From assembly GCA_009911175.1 (NCBI GenBank), contig QXWX01000118.1:1-8462 (forward strand): a stretch of DNA of 8,462 nucleotides. The letters run 5' to 3'. The position numbers and the translations under genes are program-made. This document shows, one piece after another, positions 1 to 5,249 of the stretch. The stretch is from Lachnospiraceae bacterium. Lineage in GTDB: Bacteria; Bacillota_A; Clostridia; Lachnospirales; Lachnospiraceae. Every line of letters starts with the position of its first letter. Position 1 is the stretch's first letter. The notes beneath the pieces are model-generated. The model did not search any database. It had not been told where the DNA came from and saw only the letters and a list, made by a program, of their open reading frames with translations.

Positions 1-7
1 TTGCTGC

Positions 8-208
8 TTATTTTTTGTCCTGTACGCCTAAGAGGTATTCGCAGGATACATGGAAGAACTCTGCCAGAGCCACCACTTCATAATCCGGGACGAATCTTGT
101 CCCTTTTTCAATCCGTAAAACGGTCAGGTCGCTAAACTCATATCCGGCAAGCTGGAGCTGCTCGGCAAGGGCTTTCTGTGACAGCTTCCTTTCCGTCCGC
201 AGTTCCAT
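8..208 (-). CDS. Small XRE-family (Cro/CI-type) DNA-binding regulator
   Basis: This is a 66-residue protein made almost entirely of one helix-turn-helix domain. The core SQKALAEQLQLAGYEFSDLT is followed by VLRIEKGTRFVPDYEVVALA and the typical XRE ending CEYLLG. It probably acts as a cytoplasmic DNA-binding repressor, and I recall similar proteins beside the control genes of clostridial ICEs. The ATG at 208 is preceded by AAAGGG only 2 bases away. The frame stays open upstream to 268 and encodes NLIGQRV directly before the Met, which looks like the normal N-terminus of the family. The true start may therefore be a non-ATG codon such as ATT at 265, or the original start has been lost. The gene lies downstream of another XRE gene on the same strand, and two copies of a repeated box lie between them. 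Confidence 0.8.
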   Translation of the reverse strand: MELRTERKLSQKALAEQLQLAGYEFSDLTVLRIEKGTRFVPDYEVVALAEFFHVSCEYLLGVQDKK

Positions 209-277
209 AACCCTTTGACCGATTAGGTTTTTGGAGTTGTTTTCCTTATTCCAATAGATTTTAATATCCTACCACCA

Positions 278-295
278 ACTTTCTAAAGATGAAGT
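278..295. repeat. Repeated operator-like box, copy 1
   Basis: The box reads ACTTTCTAAAGATGAAGT. It shares 15 identical bases (TTCTAAAGATGAAGT) with the copy at 334-350 and differs by one extra T near its left end. It is a loose dyad with ACTT at one end and AAGT at the other. It lies about 25-40 bp downstream of the inferred transcript start of the small XRE gene, a common place for an auxiliary repressor site. Confidence 0.5.
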
Positions 296-326
296 CCCCT
301 ACCATTGATTTTACGAAATATTGTTG

Positions 327-354
327 ATAATATACTTCTAAAGATGAAGTGTAA
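327..354 (-). promoter_or_regulatory. Putative promoter of the small XRE gene
   Basis: On the minus strand a weak -35 element TTACAC (354-349) is followed after 16 bp by TATTAT (332-327), a 5/6 match to the -10 consensus. The expected transcript start is near 320, ahead of the small XRE gene. The whole spacer is occupied by the repeated box at 334-350, so a bound protein should block RNA polymerase. The elements are seen directly; their function is inferred. Confidence 0.4.
334..350. repeat. Repeated operator-like box, copy 2
   Basis: The box reads ACTTCTAAAGATGAAGT, an imperfect palindrome with ACTTC at one end and GAAGT at the other. It fills the spacer between the putative -35 and -10 elements of the small XRE promoter. 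The shared core begins 55 bp from that of copy 1, about five helical turns, which would put both sites on the same face of the DNA. One of the two adjacent XRE proteins is the obvious candidate ligand. Confidence 0.5.
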
Positions 355-359
355 GGGAA

Positions 360-980
360 TTATCTTGTGGAAAGAGAATTAGGAGGGGCAGAATCAATAT
401 CGCCTTTATGGGCATTCTTGATGTCTTTGATAATGGCGTGCATATCGTCATCAATCACATGGGAAAAGTATTCATTCAGTTCAAGGTGCTGTGCTTTCAG
501 CGTGTTTAATTGCAGGTTGTATTCATCAGGATTGTGCCGCTTCATCAGTGCCTTTCTGCTTGTGTCCACCACAAAATTAAGTGATTTGATCTGCATATCA
601 GCAAGACCGTCAACATATATCTCCAAGTCAAGCATGAGTTTTCGGAACTGTTCATGAGTGATAAGCTCTGACAGGAGCAGTGTGTTGATTTTGCGGTCTT
701 TGAGAAGTGTCAGGGCAGCGTCACTCAGGTGCAGATTGGACAGGGCAATGTTGTCAAGCTGTCTGTTTTCAGTCATACCAAGCAGATAATCCGTTGATAC
801 TTCATAGAATTTTGCTAATTCGATGATGTTCCTATGGGGTATTTCTTTATAATCATCAGATTCATAAGAGCCAAGCGTGGAAGCAGGAATTTTTGTCTGC
901 TGTGACAGTTGTTCTAAAGTCATTCCCTTTTCTACACGCAGGTCTTTCAGGCGTTCCTGTATGCTTAATTGCGTTTTCAT
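360..980 (-). CDS. XRE-family regulator with a long C-terminal domain (ICE-type)
   Basis: This is a 206-residue protein. Residues 8-70 form an XRE helix-turn-helix domain (MTLEQLSQQTKIPASTLGSY, then IIELAKFYEVSTDYLLG). The remaining 135 residues are mostly helical and have no enzymatic motif that I recognise; they probably serve dimerisation or effector sensing. From memory, proteins of this length and design sit in the control regions of Lachnospiraceae conjugative elements, which is the main reason for suspecting an ICE here. The start is well supported: AAAGGAGAG lies 8 bases before the ATG. The gene is transcribed leftwards towards the smaller XRE gene, which begins about 150 bp downstream and has its own likely promoter. 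It probably regulates the divergent genes to its right, its own promoter, or both. Confidence 0.85.
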   Translation of the reverse strand: MKTQLSIQERLKDLRVEKGMTLEQLSQQTKIPASTLGSYESDDYKEIPHRNIIELAKFYEVSTDYLLGMTENRQLDNIALSNLHLSDAALTLLKDRKINTLLLSELITHEQFRKLMLDLEIYVDGLADMQIKSLNFVVDTSRKALMKRHNPDEYNLQLNTLKAQHLELNEYFSHVIDDDMHAIIKDIKNAHKGDIDSAPPNSLSTR

Positions 981-1261
981 AGATAAATCTCTCCTTTACG
1001 AAAACAGAATATCACACAAACAGGCGGATTCCTACCGAAAATTTCCAGCATGATAGAAAAAATCTGTTTTTTGGAAGATTTCTGACATGGTGGATATACG
1101 GGAAAGCAAGGCGTTTTGTTGGATAATGACAGTACAACTGAATGACTGTCCAAGCTGATATAAACCGCCAAGACCAATTTTAAGAAAATTTGAGCGCCAA
1201 TATTGGACGACACAGTGCCGACAAGGGTTGCCTGTCAGGAAACAGCAAGGGGAAAACAGCA
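981..1261. promoter_or_regulatory. Divergent control region between XRE gene and rightward genes
   Basis: This 281-bp stretch contains no convincing gene. Overlapping minus-strand frames run through it, but they lack ribosome binding sites and have low-complexity, cysteine-rich translations typical of noise. It holds the ribosome binding site of the 206-residue XRE regulator at its left end and AAGGGG (1247-1252) before the broken frame at its right end. Small dyads are visible, for example AAATCT with AGATTT near 1068-1090 and CCTG-T-CAGG at 1231-1239. No promoter here is strong enough to name. Confidence 0.3.
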
Positions 1262-1383
1262 ATGATAGAAAACCGCCCAAGATTGAGTATATTTATTTGG
1301 TACCGGAAGGGTACCGTTAAATTGGATTGGTGCCAGTTTCGGTACTGGAGAAAGGAGCATGGAATGAAATTATCAAGATATGA
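1262..1383 (+). pseudogene. Small broken reading frame overlapping the next gene
   Basis: An ATG at 1262 with AAGGGG 9 bases upstream begins MIENRP in one frame. From 1279 the neighbouring frame reads KIEYIYLVPEGYR, meets TAA at 1318-1320, and then continues as IGLVPVSVLEKGAWNEIIKI to a TGA at 1381-1383. Restoring one base near 1278 and one sense codon at 1318 would give a protein of about 40 residues whose end overlaps the start of the following gene, as in translationally coupled pairs. I do not recognise the protein. The alternative is that the first frame simply continues in frame into the next gene as an N-terminal extension, since the two are in phase. Its translation there looks poor and the next gene has a much better start of its own. 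Confidence 0.35.
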
Positions 1384-1627
1384 GCAGGAGGTTGTTATCA
1401 ACTTTAATGCAGATGAAAGCGAAGCAACAATTTACACAGCTAATCTGGCATGGATACGGAAAATGGATAAGCTATGTAAAGAGTTTCCAGAGGTAATAAG
1501 GTTAAAGTCATGGACGGAAGTAAGTAAGACCTATGTTTTACCCAAAAATCTTGTCAGGATTGGGAAACCGAGAACATTAAGCGAAGCTCAGCTTAGACAT
1601 TTACGGGAGTTGCAGAACAGGGGATAA
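1364..1627 (+). CDS. Small conserved ICE/plasmid-type protein of unknown function
   Basis: This is an 87-residue protein. The start at 1364 is chosen because AAAGGAG lies 6 bases upstream. The frame is open further upstream, to 1190, but that stretch looks non-coding. The N-terminus MKLSRYEQEVVINFNADE, then TATIYT-like and IRKMDKL segments, and a positively charged C-terminal half (PKNLVRIGKPRTLSEAQ) match a small protein that I recall from conjugative elements, plasmids and phages of Clostridia. Its biochemical role is not known to me. It has no signal peptide, membrane segment or cysteine cluster. It follows and overlaps the broken 1262-1383 frame. Its position next to divergent XRE genes supports a place in a mobile-element control module. 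Confidence 0.75.
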   Translation: MKLSRYEQEVVINFNADESEATIYTANLAWIRKMDKLCKEFPEVIRLKSWTEVSKTYVLPKNLVRIGKPRTLSEAQLRHLRELQNRG

Positions 1628-1746
1628 GAATTTCGGATTGAGTGAAATGGGTAAAGTCAATAAAAGCAGTCACGTAACAGAAATCCATAAAATACCGGAG
1701 TGTGGCGGATATTTAATGTATATATTGGTGCTTGTATACACAAATC

Positions 1747-1775
1747 TTGACGAAAACCTGCTCCCTGTATATAAT
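1747..1775 (+). promoter_or_regulatory. Strong sigma-A promoter for the pyridoxal kinase operon
   Basis: TTGACG (1747-1752, 5/6 match) is followed after exactly 17 bp by TATAAT (1770-1775, 6/6 match). The transcript should start near 1782, about 40 bases before the kinase start codon. An 8-bp palindrome TGTATACA (1733-1740) lies just upstream of the -35 element. The 120 bases between the ICE-type gene and this promoter hold nothing else that I can name. Confidence 0.75.
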
Positions 1776-1820
1776 TATTTCATTATAGATGAATTGAATT
1801 AACTGAAAGGCATGATGAAA

Positions 1821-2639
1821 ATGGGCAAGCAAGTATTGTTGATAAATGATCTGGCAGGATATGGAAAGGTGGCATTATCGGTCATGCTTCCATTGATGTC
1901 ATATATGGGGTACCAAATATATAATCTTCCCACTGCGTTAGTATCAAATACGTTGGATTATGGCAAATTCGATATTCTTGAAACAACAGATTATATGAAG
2001 AACACTATTAAAGTATGGGAGGAATTGGGATTCTGCTTTGATGTGATAGCGACAGGCTTTATTGTTTCAGAGGAGCAGGTAAAAATCATAGAAGAATTTT
2101 GTCGAAAGGAAAGCATGAAAGGAACCCTGATATTTGTTGATCCAATTATGGGAGATGAAGGAACCCTGTACAATGGAGTTACAGAGCAAACGGTTGCACA
2201 TATGAAGAAACTGGTAGGAGTAGCCGATTATATTGTACCAAATTATACTGAAGCGGCCAGACTTACAGGAGTGGAGTATCATGAATCTGCAACAATCTCG
2301 GAGGTAGATGAAATGATTCAAAGGCTTGGTAATATGGGCGCAAAATCGGTAATCATCACAAGCATTCAGCAGGATGGCAAAGATGTGGTTGCAGGCTTCG
2401 ATCATAAAACGAAACAAAGATTTACAATTCCTTTTTATAACATTCCGGTCAGGTTTCCGGGTACGGGCGATATTTTTTCTTCCGTTTTATTGGGAAAACT
2501 GATGGAGGGAAACAGCCTGTATGACAGTACAAAAAAAGCCATGGACACTGTGAGCAGCCTGATTGAAAACAATAGAAACAATACAGATATATATAAGGGA
2601 ATACCGATTGAGAAGGAGTTGGAGGTGCTTAAAATATGA
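1821..2639 (+). CDS. pdxK: Pyridoxal/pyridoxamine kinase (ribokinase superfamily)
   Basis: This enzyme phosphorylates B6 vitamers with ATP for salvage of pyridoxal 5'-phosphate in the cytoplasm. Counting from the start given here (272 residues), the N-terminal substrate loop is INDLAGYGKVAL. DPIMGD at 107-112 and PNYTEA at 140-145 match PdxK/PdxY signatures. GTGDIF at 214-219 holds the anion hole and the catalytic base Asp217. Its length is normal for the family. Three in-frame ATGs exist at 1812, 1815 and 1821. The last is preferred because AAAGG ends 10 bases before it and the protein then begins like its relatives; 1815 is possible. The stop overlaps the start of the next gene (ATGA), suggesting coupled translation. 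A near-consensus promoter lies directly upstream. ThiD-like hydroxymethylpyrimidine kinase is a less likely alternative. Confidence 0.88.
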   Translation: MGKQVLLINDLAGYGKVALSVMLPLMSYMGYQIYNLPTALVSNTLDYGKFDILETTDYMKNTIKVWEELGFCFDVIATGFIVSEEQVKIIEEFCRKESMKGTLIFVDPIMGDEGTLYNGVTEQTVAHMKKLVGVADYIVPNYTEAARLTGVEYHESATISEVDEMIQRLGNMGAKSVIITSIQQDGKDVVAGFDHKTKQRFTIPFYNIPVRFPGTGDIFSSVLLGKLMEGNSLYDSTKKAMDTVSSLIENNRNNTDIYKGIPIEKELEVLKI

Positions 2640-2917
2640 AAAAACCTGGAATCCAGATCACATTGATTGATCAAAAAGGCACGAAAGGATGTCATAGGGG
2701 TCACAAAATAGGTGATAGTTTTGATTTTGATACAGAGCGTGGAAAACTCTGTCCTATGACTATGCATGTTGCATTTCCATATATTGATATTTTAAGATAC
2801 GGCGGCGAAATACCCGGACAGGAGAAGGGGACAGCGGTTTTTGCCTGCCCTGATGTGGACACATTAAATGTCTTTAAAATAGAACGGATTGATGTTTTGG
2901 ATGACGATTCGCCATAA
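2636..2917 (+). CDS. TIGR04076-family protein of unknown function
   Basis: This 93-residue protein matches the TIGR04076 pattern: CHRGHKIGDSF at 19-29, LCPMTMHVAFPYI near 38-50, RYGGEIP at 55-60, and ACPDVDTLNVFKIERI towards the end. Cys19, His20, His23, Cys39 and Cys71 could bind a metal or take part in redox chemistry, but no function has been established to my knowledge. It is cytoplasmic, with no signal or membrane segment. The ATG overlaps the stop of the pyridoxal kinase gene by 4 bases, so the two are very likely translated together. This association suggests, but does not prove, a link to B6 or to redox metabolism. A small GCCA/TGGC hairpin with a TTTT run (2911-2928) spans its stop codon and is a weak terminator candidate. 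Confidence 0.8.
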   Translation: MKKPGIQITLIDQKGTKGCHRGHKIGDSFDFDTERGKLCPMTMHVAFPYIDILRYGGEIPGQEKGTAVFACPDVDTLNVFKIERIDVLDDDSP

Positions 2918-3001
2918 GGTTGGCTTTTAATTGTACGATGTGACTGGTAAGTTTGTGGACTATTGGTTATAGACGATGTATAGATAACAGGAGGAAATGA
3001 T

Positions 3002-3505
3002 ATGACTGTTTCAGAAATCATGGTTAAAATGGTAAAGTATTCAAAAGGAAATCTTCATGATATCAATCATTTTATGAAAGTGTATGCCTATGCAAAAACG
3101 ATTGCAGAGTGTGAGAAAGTAGCGGATGATGAACAGAGAATAATAGAAATTGCGGCTATTATACATGATATTGCGTGTCCTTTGTGCCGGGAAAAATACG
3201 GAAATACAAATGGAAAACTTCAGGAAAAAGAAGGCGCTGTATTAGCTGAAGAATTCCTGAAGGGTACAGGGCTGTCGAACGAGATGGTGAACCGTATCAT
3301 CTTTTTGGTCGCACATCATCATACTTTTCAGGAGGTTGACGGGATTGATTACCAGATTTTGCTGGAAGCTGATTATTTGGTTAATGCTGACGAATCCGGA
3401 TATCAGGAAGCCAATATCAGAAATGTTATAGATTGTGTTTTTAAGACATCATCAGGAAAAATGCTTCTGCAATCCGTTTATGGGATTGCAGAAGGCAACC
3501 GCTGA
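3002..3505 (+). CDS. HD-domain metal-dependent phosphohydrolase
   Basis: This 167-residue protein contains a complete HD-domain metal site: His23, the His55-Asp56 pair in IIHDIA, the His cluster AHHHT at 104-108, and Asp124 in EADYLVNADE. HD proteins of this size hydrolyse phosphate esters, often of nucleotides; the substrate cannot be read from the sequence. A CPLC pair (Cys59, Cys62) directly follows the HD motif and could make the enzyme redox-sensitive. The start is certain: AGGAGG lies 7 bases before the ATG. An 84-bp gap separates it from the TIGR04076 gene, so it may be the third gene of the pdxK operon or have its own weak promoter. It is convergent with the Crp/Fnr regulator and ends at a shared stem-loop. 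Confidence 0.85.
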   Translation: MTVSEIMVKMVKYSKGNLHDINHFMKVYAYAKTIAECEKVADDEQRIIEIAAIIHDIACPLCREKYGNTNGKLQEKEGAVLAEEFLKGTGLSNEMVNRIIFLVAHHHTFQEVDGIDYQILLEADYLVNADESGYQEANIRNVIDCVFKTSSGKMLLQSVYGIAEGNR

Positions 3506-3530
3506 TTTGATAACAAATATGTATTTTGTA

Positions 3531-3565
3531 AACAGGTCAATCTGCTATGTATAGATTGACCTGTT
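3531..3565 (+). terminator. Terminator-like stem-loop between convergent genes
   Basis: A perfect 12-bp inverted repeat, AACAGGTCAATC (3531-3542) and GATTGACCTGTT (3554-3565), encloses an 11-base loop. On the plus strand it is followed by TTAATTT, which fits termination after the HD-domain gene. On the minus strand the stem begins directly after the stop codon of the regulator gene and is followed by TTTACAAAA, so it may also end that transcript. Confidence 0.85.
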
Positions 3566-4240
3566 TTAATTTGTGGCATTTGGACTTAATTCAAAATGAG
3601 AATGAAAGGTTTTCAGAAGCCCTTCTTTTTGCAGCTTTGATAATTCTACAGACATTGCTGCACGTTCTACACAGAGGAAGTCGGCAAGCTGCTGGCGGTC
3701 AAAGGGAATGTCAAAAGAAAGTGATCCTTGTCTGGCTGCTTCAGCAGATAAATAGGAAAGCAGCTTATCACGTGTTTTTCGCTTGCTTATGTGCGTTATC
3801 TTCTCGTTAAACAACAGGGTCTTTTGGGCAAAAGCTGTAATCAGGTTTTTAATCAGGCGGTTATGATGGCTGCAGGCAGCGGAACACATGGTAATCAGGC
3901 GGTTCATATTTATTTCCACAATTTCACAATTTTCTGTCGCAACAACACTGACGCTGAGAACTGCATCAGGAATGGCGGCAAAGGGTTCGGCAAAGTAGTC
4001 GCCCGGCATAAGATTTGTCATAACGTTCCGGTTTCCCCATAAATCTTCCTGAATGACTAAAGCAGTCCCAGACGCAAGCAGGCTGATACAGTCCGTACAA
4101 TCTCCTGCCTGAAGGATGTATTGATTTTTGGCGTTTTTTCTGACTTTTGCTCCGATACACTTTAGCGAGGTTAAAATCTCGTCATCGGATAATCCTGCAA
4201 ACAGCGGGCATTTTTTTAATACGTTTAAAAATTTTTCCAA
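3566..4240 (-). CDS. Crp/Fnr-family transcriptional regulator
   Basis: This is a 224-residue protein with an N-terminal cyclic-nucleotide-type effector domain (CPLFAGLSDDEI at 11-22, then IQEDLWGNRNVMTNLMPGDY), a long dimer helix near 125-148, and a C-terminal winged helix (FDRQQLADFLCVERAAMSVE at 180-199, then KEGLL). I chose the TTG at 4240 as start because AGAGG lies 7 bases upstream. The ATG at 4270 would add 10 residues but has no good ribosome binding site and lies in a palindrome that looks like an operator. Cysteines at 11, 28, 48, 51, 105, 119, 123 and 190 could bind heme or an Fe-S cluster, but they do not reproduce the N-terminal cysteine pattern of E. coli Fnr. The gene is divergent from the eight-gene redox operon and is its likely activator. 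Confidence 0.88.
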   Translation of the reverse strand: MEKFLNVLKKCPLFAGLSDDEILTSLKCIGAKVRKNAKNQYILQAGDCTDCISLLASGTALVIQEDLWGNRNVMTNLMPGDYFAEPFAAIPDAVLSVSVVATENCEIVEINMNRLITMCSAACSHHNRLIKNLITAFAQKTLLFNEKITHISKRKTRDKLLSYLSAEAARQGSLSFDIPFDRQQLADFLCVERAAMSVELSKLQKEGLLKTFHSHFELSPNATN

Positions 4241-4253
4241 AATCTCACCTCTT

Positions 4254-4269
4254 TGTTTGAATTCAAACA
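4254..4269. promoter_or_regulatory. Putative Crp/Fnr operator: perfect 16-bp palindrome
   Basis: TGTTTGAATTCAAACA is a perfect palindrome of 16 bases, of the same general form as Crp/Fnr-family sites. Its centre (4261.5) lies 41.5 bp before the expected transcript start of the rightward operon, the class II activator position. For the leftward regulator gene it lies in the 5' untranslated region, between the promoter and the TTG start, which suits autorepression. Confidence 0.65.
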
Positions 4270-4288
4270 TACTTGCTCTGCTTATTTT

Positions 4289-4317
4289 ACTATAATGTAA
4301 TCACCAAAGCAAGAAAA
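4289..4317 (-). promoter_or_regulatory. Putative promoter of the Crp/Fnr regulator gene
   Basis: On the minus strand TTTTCT (4317-4312, weak) and TATAGT (4294-4289, 5/6) are 17 bp apart. The -10 element overlaps that of the divergent operon promoter, so the two promoters should compete for RNA polymerase. Transcription would start near 4282, upstream of the palindrome. Confidence 0.4.
4291..4296 (+). promoter_or_regulatory. -10 element of the redox-stress operon promoter
   Basis: A perfect TATAAT lies 39 bases before the first gene of the operon, predicting a transcript start near 4303. There is no good -35 hexamer at the right distance (CATACT at 4268-4273), as expected of a promoter that depends on an activator. 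The palindrome at 4254-4269 takes the place of the -35 region. TTAC and GTAA flank the hexamer as short dyad arms. Confidence 0.6.
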
Positions 4318-4335
4318 TAAATAAAGGAGGATATC

Positions 4336-5025
4336 ATGATAAAGTACGAGGAATGGAAGGATAAAAAGAAAGACTTCTTCAAAGTGGATGTACGCCATGT
4401 GCAGGGAAATTTCTTTCCCGGCTTACAAAGACGTGCCATGACGCTAAAAGCCGGGGAGGGAATTGAGGTCATACAGACTTTTGAACCTTACCCGCTATAT
4501 AAGGAGATGGATATGCTGGGGTATATACATCATACAGAGAAGCTGGCAGAAAATGAGTTTCATGTCTGGTTTTACCGGACAGAGGAAAAAGAGTCGGAAG
4601 GCTCTGCACCATACCGTCCGCTTACATTGCTGAATTATCCTATGATTGATGAGGACTTAGGGCGTATCGCGGCGGATTTTTGGCAGGCAACATGGCAGAG
4701 TGAGAAGCGCACTCTCCCCTATGAAATGCGTCTGCTCCTTTCCCTGACAAATGCAGTTGGCGCAGGAAGAATGAGGCAGGCTGTGCGGGAACTGGTAAAG
4801 GCATATATCTATGGTCTTGAATCCGCAGCGCTGGATGATGTGTTTGAACTTTTGGCATGGAATCAGGGGATCGGATTTTTCAGTTCGGAAATTGGACCTT
4901 CACCGCTTTTTCAAGCGTATAAGATGATTAAGACGCAGGAACAAAGAGGCATAAGCAGGGAAGAAATCTGCACCGAGATAAAAGAAAAGTTTGGCGAAAA
5001 AAATCAGGAAGTGCAAGTGTTGTAA
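4336..5025 (+). CDS. DUF2249 domain fused to a CMD-like helical domain
   Basis: This is a 229-residue protein and the first gene of the operon, with AAAGGAGG before its ATG. Residues 17-82 (VDVRHVQGNFFPGL, EVIQTFEPYPLYKEMDMLGY, FHVWFYRTE) match DUF2249, a TusA-like alpha/beta fold often found next to hemerythrin-like and nitrogen-oxide-related genes. Residues 105-200 resemble the helical carboxymuconolactone decarboxylase/AhpD fold (LPYEMRLLLSLTNAVGAGRM, YIYGLESAALDDVFELL). They lack the CxxC pair of peroxidatic AhpD proteins; the only cysteine in the whole protein is Cys212. It therefore may act as a binding or adaptor protein rather than a peroxidase. The DUF2249 call is firm; the CMD call rests on a helical pattern and is moderate. 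No biochemical role is known to me. Confidence 0.75.
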   Translation: MIKYEEWKDKKKDFFKVDVRHVQGNFFPGLQRRAMTLKAGEGIEVIQTFEPYPLYKEMDMLGYIHHTEKLAENEFHVWFYRTEEKESEGSAPYRPLTLLNYPMIDEDLGRIAADFWQATWQSEKRTLPYEMRLLLSLTNAVGAGRMRQAVRELVKAYIYGLESAALDDVFELLAWNQGIGFFSSEIGPSPLFQAYKMIKTQEQRGISREEICTEIKEKFGEKNQEVQVL

Positions 5026-5053
5026 CAGGAAAGAAAGATAGGAGGAAAATAAT

Positions 5054-5239
5054 ATGGCAATCACAAAGGAAATGTTACTTGGAGAAATTTTAAGAACCAA
5101 ACCGGAGGCGGCAGAGGTGTTGATGCAGATGGGGATGCACTGTTTAGGGTGCCCGTCCTCACAGATGGAGAGCCTTGCGGATGCCTGCATGGTGCATGGG
5201 CTGGATGCCGATGAACTCTTGAAAAAGCTGAATTCATAG
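5054..5239 (+). CDS. DUF1858 protein with CxxC (ScdA/RIC N-terminal-like)
   Basis: This 61-residue protein consists only of a DUF1858 domain: ITKEMLLGEILRTKPEAAEV followed by MGMHCLGCP (Cys30, Cys33) and a helical end. This domain occurs at the N-terminus of ScdA/RIC-type di-iron Fe-S repair proteins and as a stand-alone redox-disulfide protein associated with hybrid cluster proteins. Here the hemerythrin-like part that ScdA would carry is encoded two genes downstream as a separate protein, which suggests the two act together. Cys45 is a third cysteine. The ribosome binding site AGGAGG precedes the ATG. The gap to the preceding gene is 28 bp and to the following gene 10 bp. Confidence 0.88.
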   Translation: MAITKEMLLGEILRTKPEAAEVLMQMGMHCLGCPSSQMESLADACMVHGLDADELLKKLNS

Positions 5240-5249
5240 GAGGAGTGCA

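Noticed and set aside
1190..1363. N-terminal extension of the 87-residue protein to an ATG at 1190
   Set aside because: The extension has a noise-like composition and passes through the broken small frame. The ATG at 1364 has AAAGGAG at ideal spacing.
977..1401. Three overlapping minus-strand frames of 73-82 codons in the divergent control region
   Set aside because: They overlap each other and the XRE start, have no ribosome binding sites, and their translations are rich in Cys, Phe and Ser with no domain pattern.
1733..1740. TGTATACA palindrome upstream of the pdxK promoter as an operator
   Set aside because: It is only 8 bp, in an AT-rich stretch where such palindromes are expected by chance.
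2911..2928. Terminator after the TIGR04076 gene
   Set aside because: The stem is only 4 bp and the T run only four bases, so it is mentioned as weak and not listed as a feature.
3547..4042. Plus-strand frames opposite the Crp/Fnr gene
   Set aside because: They are antisense shadows of a gene with a clear winged helix and effector domain, and the first overlaps the terminator.
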